64,000 nt of DNA from Ptychodera flava. Taxonomy: Eukaryota; Hemichordata; Enteropneusta; Ptychoderidae. This document shows, one piece after another, positions 24,675 through 36,780 of the stretch. Under the pieces are notes generated by a model, which saw nothing but the letters and a program-made list of their open reading frames with translations, had not been told where the DNA came from and made no database searches. How positions within the stretch are numbered: the first letter of the stretch is position 1; every line of letters begins with the position of its first letter. The DNA is taken from NCBI RefSeq assembly GCF_041260155.1, contig NC_091944.1, forward strand, positions 19,442,272-19,506,271, given 5' to 3'. A program made the translations under genes and the position numbers.

Positions 24675-25124
24675 TTGAAGGCTGGCTGTGATATCGCAGC
24701 AGTACTTGTGGCGTGTATCGAACGCGCTAGGGTCATTGAGGTCATCGCCGACTGTGGCGTGACCCCAATGACCCTAGCACGCTCGATACACGCCACAAGT
24801 ACTGCTGCGATATCACAGCTAATTGAAAGCAAACTTTGTTGGAACTGTGAACGACGATTGATTTTGATGGATAGAATGGTGTCCGAATTTCGTGAAAATG
24901 CCAACCTGGCATCATGTCGACGTTCTAAAAGTATTAAGAGGTGTGCTAAATCACAGTGGCTAAATCATGGAGGTAGAAAGTCTTTCTTTCTACCTCCACG
25001 GCTTTGTGGTACAAACAAGAAGTTGGTGTCAAGTGAGCCTGAAAGTGCGAAACCCAAGAAAGATGAGAAAAGTTACAAGTGTTACTTTCATCCAATCACA
25101 GCTTGTTTTATTTTAACCCAATAG
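24675..25124 (+). CDS. Unrecognised 149-aa open frame inside the 815-bp element
   Basis: An ATG-initiated frame of 149 aa that crosses both internal palindromes. Residues about 3-45 come from the 137-bp foldback. The next segment has CWNC, a heptad-like region and basic residues (CRRSKSIKRC), then a Lys-rich tail. I do not recognise a family. Because the frame runs through palindromic DNA, nearly the same peptide (CDIAAVLVACIERARVI) is encoded on the opposite strand. It may be a captured exon or chance. Confidence 0.3.
   Translation: MKAGCDIAAVLVACIERARVIEVIADCGVTPMTLARSIHATSTAAISQLIESKLCWNCERRLILMDRMVSEFRENANLASCRRSKSIKRCAKSQWLNHGGRKSFFLPPRLCGTNKKLVSSEPESAKPKKDEKSYKCYFHPITACFILTQ
24684..24820. 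repeat. 137-bp foldback nested in the 815-bp element
   Basis: Arms of about 65 bp around a 6-8-bp loop: GGCTGTGATATCGCAGCAGT on the left and ACTGCTGCGATATCACAGCT on the right, with a few mismatches in the inner third. Confidence 0.8.
24966..25000. repeat. 35-bp micro-palindrome (CATGGAGG type)
   Basis: CATGGAGGTAGAAAG, a 5-base loop, then CTTTCTACCTCCACG: 15-bp arms with one mismatch. The same CATGGAGGTA start occurs in the palindrome at 48373-48398. Confidence 0.6.
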
Positions 25125-25215
25125 CGTCCATGTTTACATTAGCCGGTACCTGACCCTATATTTCCCCACGCCCTCTACCGGGGAAATGGGTCAGGGAACC
25201 AGACTAGTGTTTTTG

Positions 25216-26224
25216 TAATAATTATATTAAAATTGAGAAAGGGGCGTTGACTAGTTGGCGGATAAAGCCGGAATCAGTGATTTGTGCATACTGACGATAT
25301 ACCTAGAAAATGAGAGGCTTGAATGTATGATTTTCATTACATCAATCTGAAAAATAACTATTTGACATCATGATGAGACAAATTTGGTCGGCGTCATTAA
25401 CCCTTTGAGTGCTATAATTTTCCCCACCAAAATTTTAGTGCAACATTTTACTAACTTTTATGAATTTTTCTGAATTTTTTTGATAATTTTTGACCAAGTG
25501 TATATTAAATTTCATTAGCTACACTTTTTGGGCCGACTCGCAGCGATTTCGAAGCTGTTATCCAATTGGGTGGCTGAATCTTACCAATATAATGAAAACA
25601 ATACAAATAGACTCCCTAAGTGGCTGTGAATAGTGACAATCGACCAATCAGATATAACCTTGCAAACACGCTGCGAGTCAGCCGCAATTTTTTAATCAAA
25701 ATTTTAGCAAAAATCTCAAGAAGAATTGACAGGGATATATTTTATAAAGGTGACGAAAATTAACTTTGGCGCTCAAAGGCGCCAATACAGGTGGGATTCC
25801 AAATGTATTGCACAGACTATTATATTTGCATACATCTACAGAGGATGTATGCCATATAAGGAAAACAACAAAAAAATATGGGAAACGTTTCCCGGGGAAA
25901 ATGTTTGTATCGTGACGATTAACTAGAACTGAAGAGACAGACTCTACAGAAATAGTGAATATTAGAAAGAGATCGATATCATTAAATTAAGCATTTGCAT
26001 AATTATTAAATAACTACAGATGTGTCATTTGACCTGAGTGACTTCATTCTCAGGTTGATTGAATCCAGAAAATATATAAACTTTACGGAAGGCCAAGGCG
26101 GAGTCAAACAACAAAATAATTCAGAACAAAAAGCACCCAAGTCCAACACAAATTCCACTGCTCCGCAGCATTACTTAGTCTCATCCGCAATTGCCAACGC
26201 AACACAGTTAAAGAACGAACGGGA
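25216..26224. other. Gene-free stretch with a possible family C relic
   Basis: TTAACCCTTTGAGTGC near 25398 and the AT-rich sequence after it resemble, in reverse orientation, the element that hosts the LINE at 54410-56058 (shared AAAATTTTAGTGCAACATTTT). A matching right end is unclear. No gene. Confidence 0.4.
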
Positions 26225-26470
26225 ATTATTATTATTTTTTATTTTATTCAATCCATCATCCAACAGGCGAACGCCCAATTGCAGGCTGAGCTATCCATAA
26301 CACACTACCCAATGGAGCCATGAGGAGTAAAGTGCCTTGCTCAAGGGCACAACACCGTGCTTGAGTCTCTAACTCGCCAGCGGTTCCGTTACTCTGGACT
26401 TTGCGGGTCTCGAACTCACCATCCTCTGACAGTAAGACCGGTACCCTAACCACTGCCCCACGGTGCCTCA
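26225..26470 (-). mobile_element. tRNA-derived SINE
   Basis: Read on the minus strand, it starts GAGGCACCGTGGGGCAGTGG and has a Pol III A-box-like segment (CAGTGGTTAGGG). A B-box-like GAGTTCGAGACC follows about 45 bp later, and the body contains CCCTTGAGCAAGGCACTTTA. It ends in a short AT-rich tail (AATAAAATAAAAAATAATAA). This is the usual plan of a tRNA-derived SINE. Target duplications are not clear. Confidence 0.75.
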
Positions 26471-26475
26471 AGTTG

Positions 26476-29101
26476 TATATAACAGCGAATACATAACTTA
26501 AGGCAGCATATTTTGGTGAATGTACCCTACAATTGGTGCAGTGTTCACTATGAAACGCTAACGATATGCACATCATAACCATGTTCGAAAATTAAATTCA
26601 TATATGTATTGTGTTTCACGACAGAACCCTACATGATAGTTAATGCTAACAGAGTGTCGCATCTCCACAAGAGATTATAACATTAACAAGCCATGCGATA
26701 TACCCATAGACCCACGATAATGTTGAAGATGCCAGTCAGTGTTCTGGAAAAAGTGACTGTAACAAGAATACGTCTGATATTTCACAGACATGCAGGAATT
26801 TATTGATGTATTCACACCCGCTGAAGTGTACGTGAGAGGTCCATACATGGTGCACTAATTTTTTGTGAAGGCACAAAGCATGGGACAAACTGTCCCGTTT
26901 TGGCTGTGACAATTCAGGGATCTGTGGTCTGGCACTGAACTGACTCATCCAGCGAAACCTCTTTGTACTCTGTATCCTAGAGCATATTCCTATAAGATTT
27001 AAAAGCATTTCAGTTGGACAATCACCCACCCATGACTCCGCAAGTCTGCTGAACAGGACCAAACCGTCTTTTGGATTAGTCATTTGAAATAAATATACGC
27101 AATCAGAAGTAATAGGATTACAAAAGTTTATACATCTGGTAAAATGCAAATACTCCCATGTGATCAATTATACGTTAACAGGCCAGATTATGTCACCATA
27201 ACAACAGCCTTACATAGTTTTCACAAGACCAGGAAAGTTGTCTCGGCATCACTAATATAGGGCGTGATATTACTGGAGTACTATATTCCATAAGAAATCT
27301 GGAGCCCGGATGCCATCAATGACAATTCGTGCAAGATGCACTTGATCAAATTGTATTAATGATATTAATGAGCATCGCTCCGGTATTAAAATTTTATGTT
27401 AATGATTTATCTATCATCAGTGTGAATTATTCACTGTACCTCGCATCTTGTACTGTATAGCGATTGAACAGACTTTGGGCAAATAGTGTAAAATGATACA
27501 TCGTTGGGAAGCAAGCAGATTAAAATTAAAATAAACACGTGCCAACTGACGTGATCTTTAAACTAGAGCTTACAAAATTTCCATCCGATGTCCCCATGGA
27601 AGCTGGGAGACATCTGGGGATTTACGTAATACGAATGATGGCTGACCTCTGACACAGGCATGTACCTTTTAGGTTATCCAGAAGTTCCTAGGTCTGCCAT
27701 TGTAGTGGTTCTTGTTTTCGACCCAGGTTTTCAAAATAGTTAAAGGGTCTTGATCAGAGGAAAAATTTGATTTGAAATTTAATAAATGAAAACTCAACGC
27801 AACTGAGTGACTTTCCTTTACCCTTTATTAACTGTGGTATGATTTGCCATGTGCCAGTGTTGCGAGAACTTTGTGCAACTTAGGGGCATGTTTGCCAGTC
27901 ACAAATGTCTTTACACTGTCCCCTATTCATAAAGAAACCCTAGGTTACAAATATTTACAGAAAAACTTAACGGCCAGAGAAGGCCTAATCTCATTATTGA
28001 AAGTTTTGTCACTAAATTTCAAGTTACAAGTTTCATTCACATGTGTTCGTATTTTATATATATTTTGGGTTTTAAAACCAGTACCAAAGCAATAAAACCG
28101 CTAATTTTGAATCCGTTCGTAGGTAAAGATCAGTTTACCAGAAACGTAAACTTCCGTGAGACTCTAACATATTGATGTCGCATAATTTGAATACTACGAC
28201 GTTTTATTGGTGATTGTAGTACGCTATACAACCTCAGACCATAAGTCAAGTTATCTGTGGTCATAGATTAAAGAAGCCTGATATCAGGAAACTGCAGTAT
28301 TATGAGTGATAATTTTCTTCGAAATGACGTAAAGTATAAACGTAAGTTGTAACGCGATGCTTGTCTCATAGGTATGCATACATCTTATGAGGGTGGCATG
28401 CAGTCCCTCCCGACGCGACGCGTGTGTAACACCAGCATGCTTGCCATCATAGAGTTATTGCGAATGCAGTAATTGGTTCTGACGAGGTCAATCAAACACA
28501 TTACGAGACAAGTCGGTGTCAGCAGGGACATGCCATTATTCTATAGGTTGCTGGTATTTACATACATAATTTAGTAAACGTGGTACAGGCTGTGAGATTT
28601 TCTCCATTGGATTCGAAAGCACGATCATGATATTAAAGACTCATATCGCAGCATCTTTTGATTACTGATCTGACTGAAAACGCGAAATTGACCAAAACCG
28701 AGTTTGGGAGTCATTATTGCGCAGTCGTTGGGGTACATGGCCCACTCTTTGGAAATCATAAGTTTGAGCCCAGATGGTGTCGGGGAATGATGAGTTCATG
28801 ACCCTAGCGTGACCATGGAGTCGTGACCTTTGGAAAGACACTGTATTTCAGCCTAATTGCTTCTTCCGTTGGTCGTCCTGTAATTGTGATCCCTCCTGCA
28901 TGTTGGGTGATCCGTGGAATAAAGTAAAATAAACGTTGAAGTCGTGCCTCGAAGCAGTATCGGGTCAAATTAATAATCTTCGAGCCAGGGCAAAAGTACA
29001 CTATGCATTATTGGCATGGAATCGAAACCATACCGCACACTTCGAGCTCAGGAAGTCGGGTCCGTTACATCCACGACGTCAGTACAGTCGTGTACAACTC
29101 T
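26476..29101. other. Long gene-free stretch
   Basis: No splice-bounded exon or recognisable domain on either strand. The 143-codon minus-strand open frame at 26736-27167 has no family features that I can identify and is probably chance. Confidence 0.35.
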
Positions 29102-29432
29102 TTAAGGTAGAACGCGCCTAGATATTCGGACTCTCAAACGTTTTCAATTCTTGTCTGATCTACCAGTTGTTGGGGTTCATTTTAAAGCTCTTGGTGTAAG
29201 AAAACTTTTCACAGGCTTAATTTTTCGAAAATCGAAAATTTCATTTTTTCTCCATAGAGTTAACACAGGGATGCGGCCATTTTGAATTTTAAATATCGGC
29301 AAATCTTTAGTAATTTGCACGGTGACTCCTTATTTTTATTGTTGATTTGGTAAGACATTGGTTGAAACTTTCCTTGAGGAGAGTTTGAGCAAAAGTATAA
29401 GTCTTTCACTTTCGAAGCGCATACTACCTTAA
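29102..29432 (+). mobile_element. Family A MITE, copy 3
   Basis: TTAAGGTAGAACGCGCC at the left and GCGCATACTACCTTAA at the right, bounded by TTAA on both sides. Contains CCATAGAGTTAACACAGGG and GGCCATTTTGAATTTTAAAT. Confidence 0.78.
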
Positions 29433-31526
29433 ATTATAGATGGGAGACAAAAGACGGAAGATTCATCATGCGCAGCTATCATACACAATTTCGACAGCCC
29501 ACGATATTGATAAATGCTCATGGAAATATTTACAACAATAGAGCGACACGAAATCGGGTTAGGATCTTATATAAAGTTATAGTTTATTTGAAATGTATGT
29601 CTTCTCTGCCGTGCCGTATCCTTTATGAGTGATATTGTGTTGATAGTTCCCGTTGTTTAATTAAAACTCAGCTTAACGTTCTGTGCTATGGCTGGTAGGT
29701 TGTTTTAAGTAGCCCTGTATATTCATAGCAACCATAAAGGACGAAACTTGACTTCTGTCGACACTTGACTCGGGCTTAATATTGGCGTTAAGCCTACATG
29801 CTCTTGAAATGAACCAGTCCTGAAGAGATATGTCACTTAGCTATCGTACATGTGTTTGTATTTAATGGGGTTGATATTATTGATGGGAAAATCGAAAACC
29901 AAGGCGAAAGGGATAATGTTCTTCTCTCTGGGTCTTTGGAGGACGTGTCCTTGTTTGCTACTGGTGGCTATCTCACTGGTCACTGTCGTGTGACGGAAAC
30001 TGGCTGCGTATCACGGCATACCAGAATGCATAGTTTGGATGTTAACTCCTACACACACAGAACAGGGATTCTGACCTCACAGCTCTGCTAGGGCGAGCGT
30101 TTTGTCGCCATTTTTGGTAAGTTTTCTCTCAAAAACAATTGGCTTGAGCATTCCTGGAACTTGTACATTCATTTTGTCATGGTTAAGACAGACTATGGTA
30201 GTACAAATCACATAATGCGCCGTCTCCTGATATTCGCATTCCGAGACAGATCTTTGAGTCGCCGGGTATTTTCTTGGGTTGGTGTCGCGCCAACACATTT
30301 ACGTATTGGATTTCGAGCAATGTGTTTGTATGTCGAGAACAGATATGGCTATGTAGTCTGTCTACTCGAAAATATCCATACGTTCAAGCTCTAAGATCAC
30401 ATAAGCAGACGATTCACAATTATGACTTTCGAAGTTGTGGAAATATATAAACAAACGATGAGATTTGTTCGGTAAGAAATTTGAGCGACCAGAGAAGTCA
30501 AGGTCACGCAGTAGTAGACCTTCATTGTGATGTAGTGACTTCCAGATGGGTGATGTCTAAGGTCTCCTCATTCACGCCCTCTATATGACCTATACTAGAT
30601 AATGTTCTACTCATAAACGTAAACTATACATTGTTTTGTTTGAATATTAACACTCGAGTGTTGCCCCGTAGTCATCTACATCAACATCACTTTGCCCTCT
30701 ATACCTCTGGGAAAGTATTTCATTGACAAGTTAAGCATATGACGCTTTCAGCAATATTCGAGTCATATCGAAACGCCTGGTTATTTTTGATGGAAGTTCT
30801 TTCTATCGGCTTGAAGGGATCTGTTTCATAAACAAGACGCCTGCGAAGAACATAGAGCATTCCATGTTTCCTTAATACATTATTTATCAAGCAGACCTAT
30901 TCTGGAATGACCTCAACACTCAGAAGTCGTTTAACGAAAGCCTAAAGCTTCATTTCTTTTCGGCTTTGGCTGTGATACCGGATGAAAGTGAAGCCTGACT
31001 TGCTTTATCACTCAAATTTATTTGATGCCGCTTAGTATTTGACAGAGTTAGAGTCAGCTGCTGTTGTTTCTACTAACTCTACTTCCAATAATCACGTTGG
31101 TAGACAAATAATTCATTTCGCATTGATCAAACCAGGCTGTCTACATTAGACACTTCACTGAACATTAAACGTGGATGTGTGAGCACATGATGGGGTCGTA
31201 AATATCATAAATAGGTGTAGATTCTTCTATATCTTTGTAAGTATTTCTCACGTATAGAGATAACTGTTTGAAGTTGTCATACTGACTACACACTGGTAAA
31301 CGTAATACGTCATCAGTGACGTGTTTTGTCTTGGTACTTCCAGGGTTCTTACAGCAGCTGTAACTGTTTGTAATGTTATCGAAAATACCAGTTCGAGATA
31401 CCCACTAACTGCATTCATTCAATTTGTCTCGTTTGACTTATCCGCTTCGAATGCTTTGCTCGCCGTTATCACTTTTAAATTGCTTTCTCGTCTGTGCGTG
31501 TCAAAGGATGACGTTGATAAAATGCT
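29433..31526. other. Gene-free stretch between two family A MITEs
   Basis: Short frames only, none with domains or convincing splice sites. Confidence 0.35.
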
Positions 31527-31887
31527 TTAAAGTAGAATAAGCCCCGGGGGCAGCTATTCAGACTCTCAAACTTTTACAATACATCTTGGTCTACTAGTAC
31601 CACTTGTGGGGCCCTTTTCATGCTCTTTGTACAAATTTCATCAGATTAGCTTTGAAATACAAAAAACTCGAAAATTTAAATTTTTCCCATAGAGTTAACA
31701 CAGGATTCGACGGTTTTGAATTTCAAATATCAGTAAATACTTTAATTTGTTTCTCTGGTACTAAAAGTTGCACGATGACATACCCCTGACCTTCATTCTT
31801 GATTTGTTGAGAGAATAGCTGAAAGGTGCCTTGACAAAATTTTAAGCAAAAAGATTGTCTTTCAATTCTAGGCGCGAACTACCTTAA
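31527..31887 (+). mobile_element. Family A MITE, copy 4
   Basis: TTAAAGTAGAATAAGCCCC start and GGCGCGAACTACCTTAA end; TTAA-bounded. Central CCATAGAGTTAACACAGG is present; more diverged than copies 1 and 3. Confidence 0.72.
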
Positions 31888-32372
31888 GCGAAATATTAAA
31901 TTCTAGATTTCCATGATATTCAAATGAAACGAAGAGCAAGATTATTTTTTATCTTGATTCCCCATACGATTTGCTTTATCAAGTGACCATTGTAACATCT
32001 CGAAATCGAATCCACCCCCCCCCACAAGATTTTGTATATCTCATTTGTGTGGCTCTCTTGTTTGGAGCACACAAGACAATCATGAAAAAGTCTTCCGGCC
32101 ACAAGAGTGATAACAGTTTACACATATCCTGCATTTAACTAGCTTAGTCTACAAAAGGGAAGGATGTGTCTCGCCCAAATTATTCCCCTTTAAATTATCT
32201 CAACCATGAACTAGTATTAGGTCATTATACATCAATTGGTTTGACATGTTTTCCTTCCCTTAGAGCGATATACTTTAATTTCACGTTTTTTTCGCACCGA
32301 ATTGGTCTCAGTTAACGTCTTGCCATTGGCCTTTTTATCCATCGGTTAGAATAATGAAGGAACATTGGTATT

Positions 32373-32374
<2 letters not shown>
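31888..32374. other. Upstream region of ASB-like gene 1
   Basis: Contains a CCCCCCCCCC tract near 32017 and is expected to hold promoter sequence. No defined element was seen. Confidence 0.35.

Positions 32375-32450
<76 letters not shown>
32375..32450 (+). repeat. (TA)n microsatellite
   Basis: About 75 bp of TA, 125 bp upstream of the ASB-like start codon, within the likely promoter or 5' UTR. Confidence 0.95.
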
Positions 32451-32452
<2 letters not shown>

Positions 32453-32576
32453 AAAGATATATGTCATTCAACAGCAACAGTTCGAGACTCGTTGCCATAC
32501 CATTATACAGAGTACATTTCACTTTATCACTCAGACAGCATTTTTCTTATCTTCTTCCCGGAAGTTGGCCATCATA

Positions 32577-33872
32577 ATGAGATGTCGCGACCCATTGCCC
32601 ATTCCAGTACAAGCCGAGATTATCAGAGCATGCTCCGACGACGATGTGCGGACACTGAAGCGACTCCTCGGCGAAGACAAAATGGTGTCCAACGTACTTC
32701 TGCACTGTGATGTGTTAGGACTGCCTTACAGGGCTAACTTCGGAGGGTTTGAGTTCCTGACGCCGCTCCAGCTCGCGGCGGTTTGTGGAAGCTATAAGTC
32801 TGTGGAGGTTCTCTTGAACAACAGGGCGGTTGTAAACTTTGACGTCGCTAAAACTAACCGGTACATGTACCAGCCGCTCTACCTAGCGCTGCGGAGTTCT
32901 CGCGCCGAGCGAGAGAGGACCGAAGACTACGCGACGTGCCTGGAGTTGCTACTGGATGCAGGTGCCGACCCGTCGCTAGGAAACGAACGATATTATGGGT
33001 CGCTGCTTCATCTTGCCATGGAGTTCAAACTAGACCCGAGAATTTTGGAGGTCTTCTTGCGAAACGGGGCAGAAATAAACCGGAAAAACGGTCGGCAATT
33101 GACGCCACTTCACTTAGCCGTGATGGCAGAGAGGGACGCCGAATCGGAGCTGCTCTATGTTTCGACTCTGTTAAAATTCAGACCAAAGCTCAATATCAAA
33201 GACAATCTTGGCAGGACGGCGATCGTCATCGCCGCTGATTATGGACTTTTAGGCGTGGTTCAGTTACTGTACATCCACGGAGCTAACCCAAACACCGTCA
33301 CAAAAACAAACGACACGGCATTGCATTTGTCCTCCAAACAGGGACACGTTGGAATCGTCCACTTCCTTGCCGACAAAACTCGACATATCAACCTCTGCAA
33401 TTGCCATGGAAACACGGCGCTGGACTTGTTCGTCAGAAAACTTCCGAACGTTATGTCCAAGGGCGAATACGAGAAAAGACCCAGTAGAGTGACGCAGTGC
33501 GTGCAGACCCTCCTAAATCATGGTGCTACCATGACAACCCTGGACGCGGATCTCGTTTTGCCAATACTGCGGCACAGGAATATCGTGAAGTTTTCATCCA
33601 CGCTGCGCATGCTCATCAACTCTCAAGAGTTCATCGACCTCTACAGCATCATCACCATGGAAGCAGAGCAGTGGTCCGAAGATTGGACGCACATGCAAAT
33701 GATACTGTTTGAGCAACTGTTGTCTCTGGGCGACGGCCCAAGGACCTTACGTCATCTCTGTCGGTGTGTCATCCGAAGATGCCTGGGAAAACATTGCCAC
33801 CGCAACATCAGTCTTCTGCCGTTGCCAGAGTTACTGAAATCATATCTTTTATTAGATCTGGTTATTAAATGA
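32577..33872 (+). CDS. Ankyrin-repeat and SOCS-box (ASB-like) protein 1, intronless
   Basis: 431 aa from the ATG at 32577. The open frame extends 68 codons further upstream, but that part is TA-repeat translation and is rejected. About seven ankyrin repeats are visible (about residues 62-90, 98-133, 141-170, 175-208, 212-241, 246-273, 277-319; e.g. LTPLQLAAVCGSYKSVEVLL, NDTALHLSSKQGHVGIVHFL). A C-terminal SOCS box covers about 387-427. Its BC box is TLRHLCRCVI (390-399, Cys395 kept), predicted to bind Elongin B/C. Its Cul5 box is LPLPELLKSYL (414-424). ASB proteins are substrate receptors of Cullin-5 ubiquitin ligases; substrates enter through the ankyrin part. The target is unknown. A paralogue lies 3.3 kb downstream on the same strand. 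Confidence 0.88.
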   Translation: MRCRDPLPIPVQAEIIRACSDDDVRTLKRLLGEDKMVSNVLLHCDVLGLPYRANFGGFEFLTPLQLAAVCGSYKSVEVLLNNRAVVNFDVAKTNRYMYQPLYLALRSSRAERERTEDYATCLELLLDAGADPSLGNERYYGSLLHLAMEFKLDPRILEVFLRNGAEINRKNGRQLTPLHLAVMAERDAESELLYVSTLLKFRPKLNIKDNLGRTAIVIAADYGLLGVVQLLYIHGANPNTVTKTNDTALHLSSKQGHVGIVHFLADKTRHINLCNCHGNTALDLFVRKLPNVMSKGEYEKRPSRVTQCVQTLLNHGATMTTLDADLVLPILRHRNIVKFSSTLRMLINSQEFIDLYSIITMEAEQWSEDWTHMQMILFEQLLSLGDGPRTLRHLCRCVIRRCLGKHCHRNISLLPLPELLKSYLLLDLVIK

Positions 33873-34435
33873 GAGGGGCAATATCTGTAACCTTTGAATA
33901 TAATTTCAATTGTTATTTTCCAGAGCATCAATTTTTGTTTAGCTGCTATCTAAAGCATGCTCAAATAGGCAGTACATACGGTAACCTTGCCAACGCGATA
34001 TACGGTGTACAATACGCAAAGGTATCGTTGACAACAGTAGATGCTAGTCCTGACTACAATGGAGTTGTCTACACTAAACTAAGACATTAGGCACAGGTTG
34101 CGTGACAAGTTTAGCGCTGTGCATTTCGACATGACTCTTTGAGTCGAAGAAGAAACCGTGTGTAAAAAATAAAATCATGAGAAATCAAAATTTACAGCTT
34201 GTGAAGCCTATAAGTGGCAATAGTTGTGACGAAGCCGCTTGCTGTGTACCTTTGTTGGCTCTATGTTTGCGCAATAGTTACAACTGGTGTTTTCAAGAAA
34301 CGACTTGGCTCGTGGTCTTCCTGCAATAAAGTTGACTGTTTTTGATAAGTAGATGTGTGCTTTGGACTTTATTTAAAGTTATCACGACTTCATACACACG
34401 AGCTTGTGATGAGGGTTACATTACGTTACGTCACT
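33873..34435. other. 3' region of ASB-like gene 1
   Basis: Likely 3' UTR and flank; an AATAAA occurs near 34325. No other gene. Confidence 0.4.
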
Positions 34436-35180
34436 CAAAAAATTGAAAACTACAAGGGGGTTGCTCAAAATGTGGAGAGAAAGAAGGGGGTTATTCAATT
34501 TTTGGTGCAAAATGAAGTGACACCCGTCAGATTACACAATTTCACTCATCAATGTCTCAAACTTTTCGATGCGAGAGGGGGACATCCCCCCCCCTCGCGC
34601 TTTCCCCCTTGGGGTATGTGTTCTAACAATTTTACTTAGTAAAATTGAAAACACCTCTCATATTGCACCCGACTGCATCATTGCTCACATCAATTTTTCA
34701 ACTTTTTCACAAAAGAGAGGGTACAACCTCCTCTGACACTTTTCCCCTCAGCCTCCCGCGTGTTCTCCCCTCTGTACTTTCAAATGCTGCCTTGTCAGAG
34801 ATCTTAGTGAAAACCCTGTCATGATACCTATCCACATTAAACAATACTACATGGTTGGATACTGGTTAATATCTACATTTTATTGTGACTTTGAATTTCA
34901 TTTTGTTGGTTTTACCTTTTTCAACCGTCATGAGATAACCGATGATAATCTAGCAGGGTACACCAGGATATGAAAGGTCTGTACATAATTGCTGTATTTT
35001 TGTAAATTTTACAAATACATATCTTGATATTTAACTTTTCTAAGGGGGGTCAGTCAAAATTTCTGTGTTAGAGAGGGGGGTTTACTCAAATTCATCAGGG
35101 TTGGCAGGGGGGTTACTCGAAATTTCAGAGTTTCCGATGAAATTCCTCCGACCCCTCCCCCCTCCGGTCGACGGCTCCGA
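34436..35180. repeat. G/C-tract repeat relic
   Basis: Repeated motifs GGGGGTT(G/A)(C/T)TCAA and GGGGGGTTTACTCAA lie at both sides of about 600 bp, with GAGGGGGACATCCCCCCCCC between them. It resembles the design of the G-tract element (G run plus a short fixed tail) but is a different sequence. Boundaries are uncertain. Confidence 0.45.
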
Positions 35181-35715
35181 CATTTCATTACTTAAACTGC
35201 GCATGCGTGTGGATGCGTCTCACACAGAAAAATGATTAAAATTCAAATCAGGAATCATCTTTGTGAAGATTATAAACACTTAAATCCGAGTGAGATTTTC
35301 AAACAAATTTTGACGGCTGGGATGGATGAAAAAATCGGCAGTAATATAGCAGTATTTCCATTTTGAAAGAGAAAAGATATATATGTGAAAGTTGACCATG
35401 TGGACTAGTGCCTGTGTATATGGATAGTCTATCATGTTGCATGCCTTGTTTCTGTAAGAAACGATATAGCAAGTACAGGAGTCATGCCTCCATTGGAACA
35501 AGGCACGGATATAAAGTGACAAAGACTTCGAGAATACACACTACCAATAAAGTGACCGATCCAAAGATGTTAGCTTATGTAGCATGCAGATACTATACTG
35601 TAAAAAACAAGGCATGTTCCGGAGGGGGGGAGGGGTGTTAAACAGGCGTAGTAAAATCGTACCCTTCCTTGATGAGAATGTGTTCAACTAAATATAGCAG
35701 AGCTGTCTTCTATTT

Positions 35716-35718
<3 letters not shown>
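35181..35718. other. Gene-free stretch
   Basis: Nothing supportable. Confidence 0.35.

Positions 35719-35750
<32 letters not shown>
35719..35750 (+). repeat. (GA)n microsatellite
   Basis: About 32 bp of GA, about 110 bp before the second G-tract element. Confidence 0.9.
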
Positions 35751-35754
<4 letters not shown>

Positions 35755-35859
35755 TTTATCATACAGACTGTAATTTTCCAATTTTCCCTGATCCTCTCGC
35801 TTTCCAAGGCCTAGGAATTAAGGTCGCATTATCAAAAAGATGCGTGTGTTTGTTCACCG

Positions 35860-36780
35860 TTAGGGAGCGTTCAGTTTTTACGGCTGGGGGGCCGGCAAAA
35901 TCTTGTCGCCGGTGTTCAAAAAAATATAGACCCCCCCTGCATTTTTCGTGAAAAAAAGATGACCCCCCCTTTGTCAGACTAAAAAAATTGATGACCCCCC
36001 CCGCTTAAAAATAACTAAAACCCATATGTCAAATTTACCCGCATGGTTTGGATTTGAACTCCGGTACGCCGCGCACTTTATTCGTGTAGCAGAGATGCCA
36101 GTGCACAAACTTCTCAGCCACATCCATTGAAACGTCTGTTAATTAGGACGACTGTAAGGCAATTTTTAACTTCATTTCCATAGACAACTCATGTCCATGG
36201 ACATTGTATAAAGTGAACTTTATTGGAGTGGTTCGCCAAAGGCAGCCCTCCGGTTAAGAGGGTCATGGGCCATTACGTAAAGTCAACTTTATTCTAGTGG
36301 GCCACAAAAGGTGGCCCGCCAGTAAAGAGGGTCGATCTATTGCATAAAGTAGACTTTACTGGACAGGGCCGCTGAAGGCGCACGGCCATTAAGATTGCCG
36401 TGGGGTATTACATAAAGTCAATTTATTGGAGTGGGCCGCCGCAGGCGGCCCGCCGTAAAGAGGGTCGATCATGGCCATTGCATGAAGTAAACCTTATTGG
36501 AGTAGGCCGCCAAGGCGTCTGCCCGTTAAGAGGGTCATGGGTAATACATAATGTATATTTATTGTAGTGGGCCGCCGAAGGCGGCCCGCCGGTAAAGAGG
36601 TCGATCATGGCAATGGCATAAAGTGAACTTTATTGTTGGTATTATGTTTTTGAAAATGTGGTGACCCCCCCTTTCCTACCAGTGAAAAGCGATGACCCCC
36701 CCTTTGCGGATTCCAAAATTTTGATGACCCCCTGGATTTTGCCGGCCCCCCCCCGGCCGTAAAAACTGAACGGTACCTTA
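35860..36780 (-). mobile_element. G-tract/hairpin inverted-repeat element, copy 2
   Basis: Same element as 6643-7610, in opposite orientation. The left end is TTAGGGAGCGTTCAGTTTTT and the right end AAAAACTGAACGGTACCTTA. It keeps the same order of G-tract segments (as C tracts), the hairpin array (about 36180-36640) and outer segments. The two copies differ in tract lengths and unit details but align end to end. Confidence 0.78.

Larger units (their letters stand above)
24392..25206. mobile_element. 815-bp inverted-repeat transposon with perfect 9-bp target duplication
   Basis: Both ends are about 64 bp long with one mismatch, starting TAGTCTGGTTCCCTGACCC and ending in its reverse complement. 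They are flanked on each side by GTGTTTTTG (24383-24391 and 25207-25215). A 9-bp duplication would fit Mutator-like elements; this is inference. The interior holds a 137-bp foldback, a 35-bp palindrome and an open frame at 24675-25124 whose middle part (CWNCERRLILMDRMVSEF) resembles the start of a zinc-binding domain. No transposase catalytic domain was seen. Confidence 0.85.

Noticed and set aside
26736-27167. 143-aa minus-strand protein
   Set aside because: No family features, no splice context, and composition like the surrounding DNA.
32373-32576. 68-codon N-terminal extension of ASB-like protein 1
   Set aside because: It is mainly translation of the (TA)n repeat; the ATG at 32577 starts the domain-bearing part.
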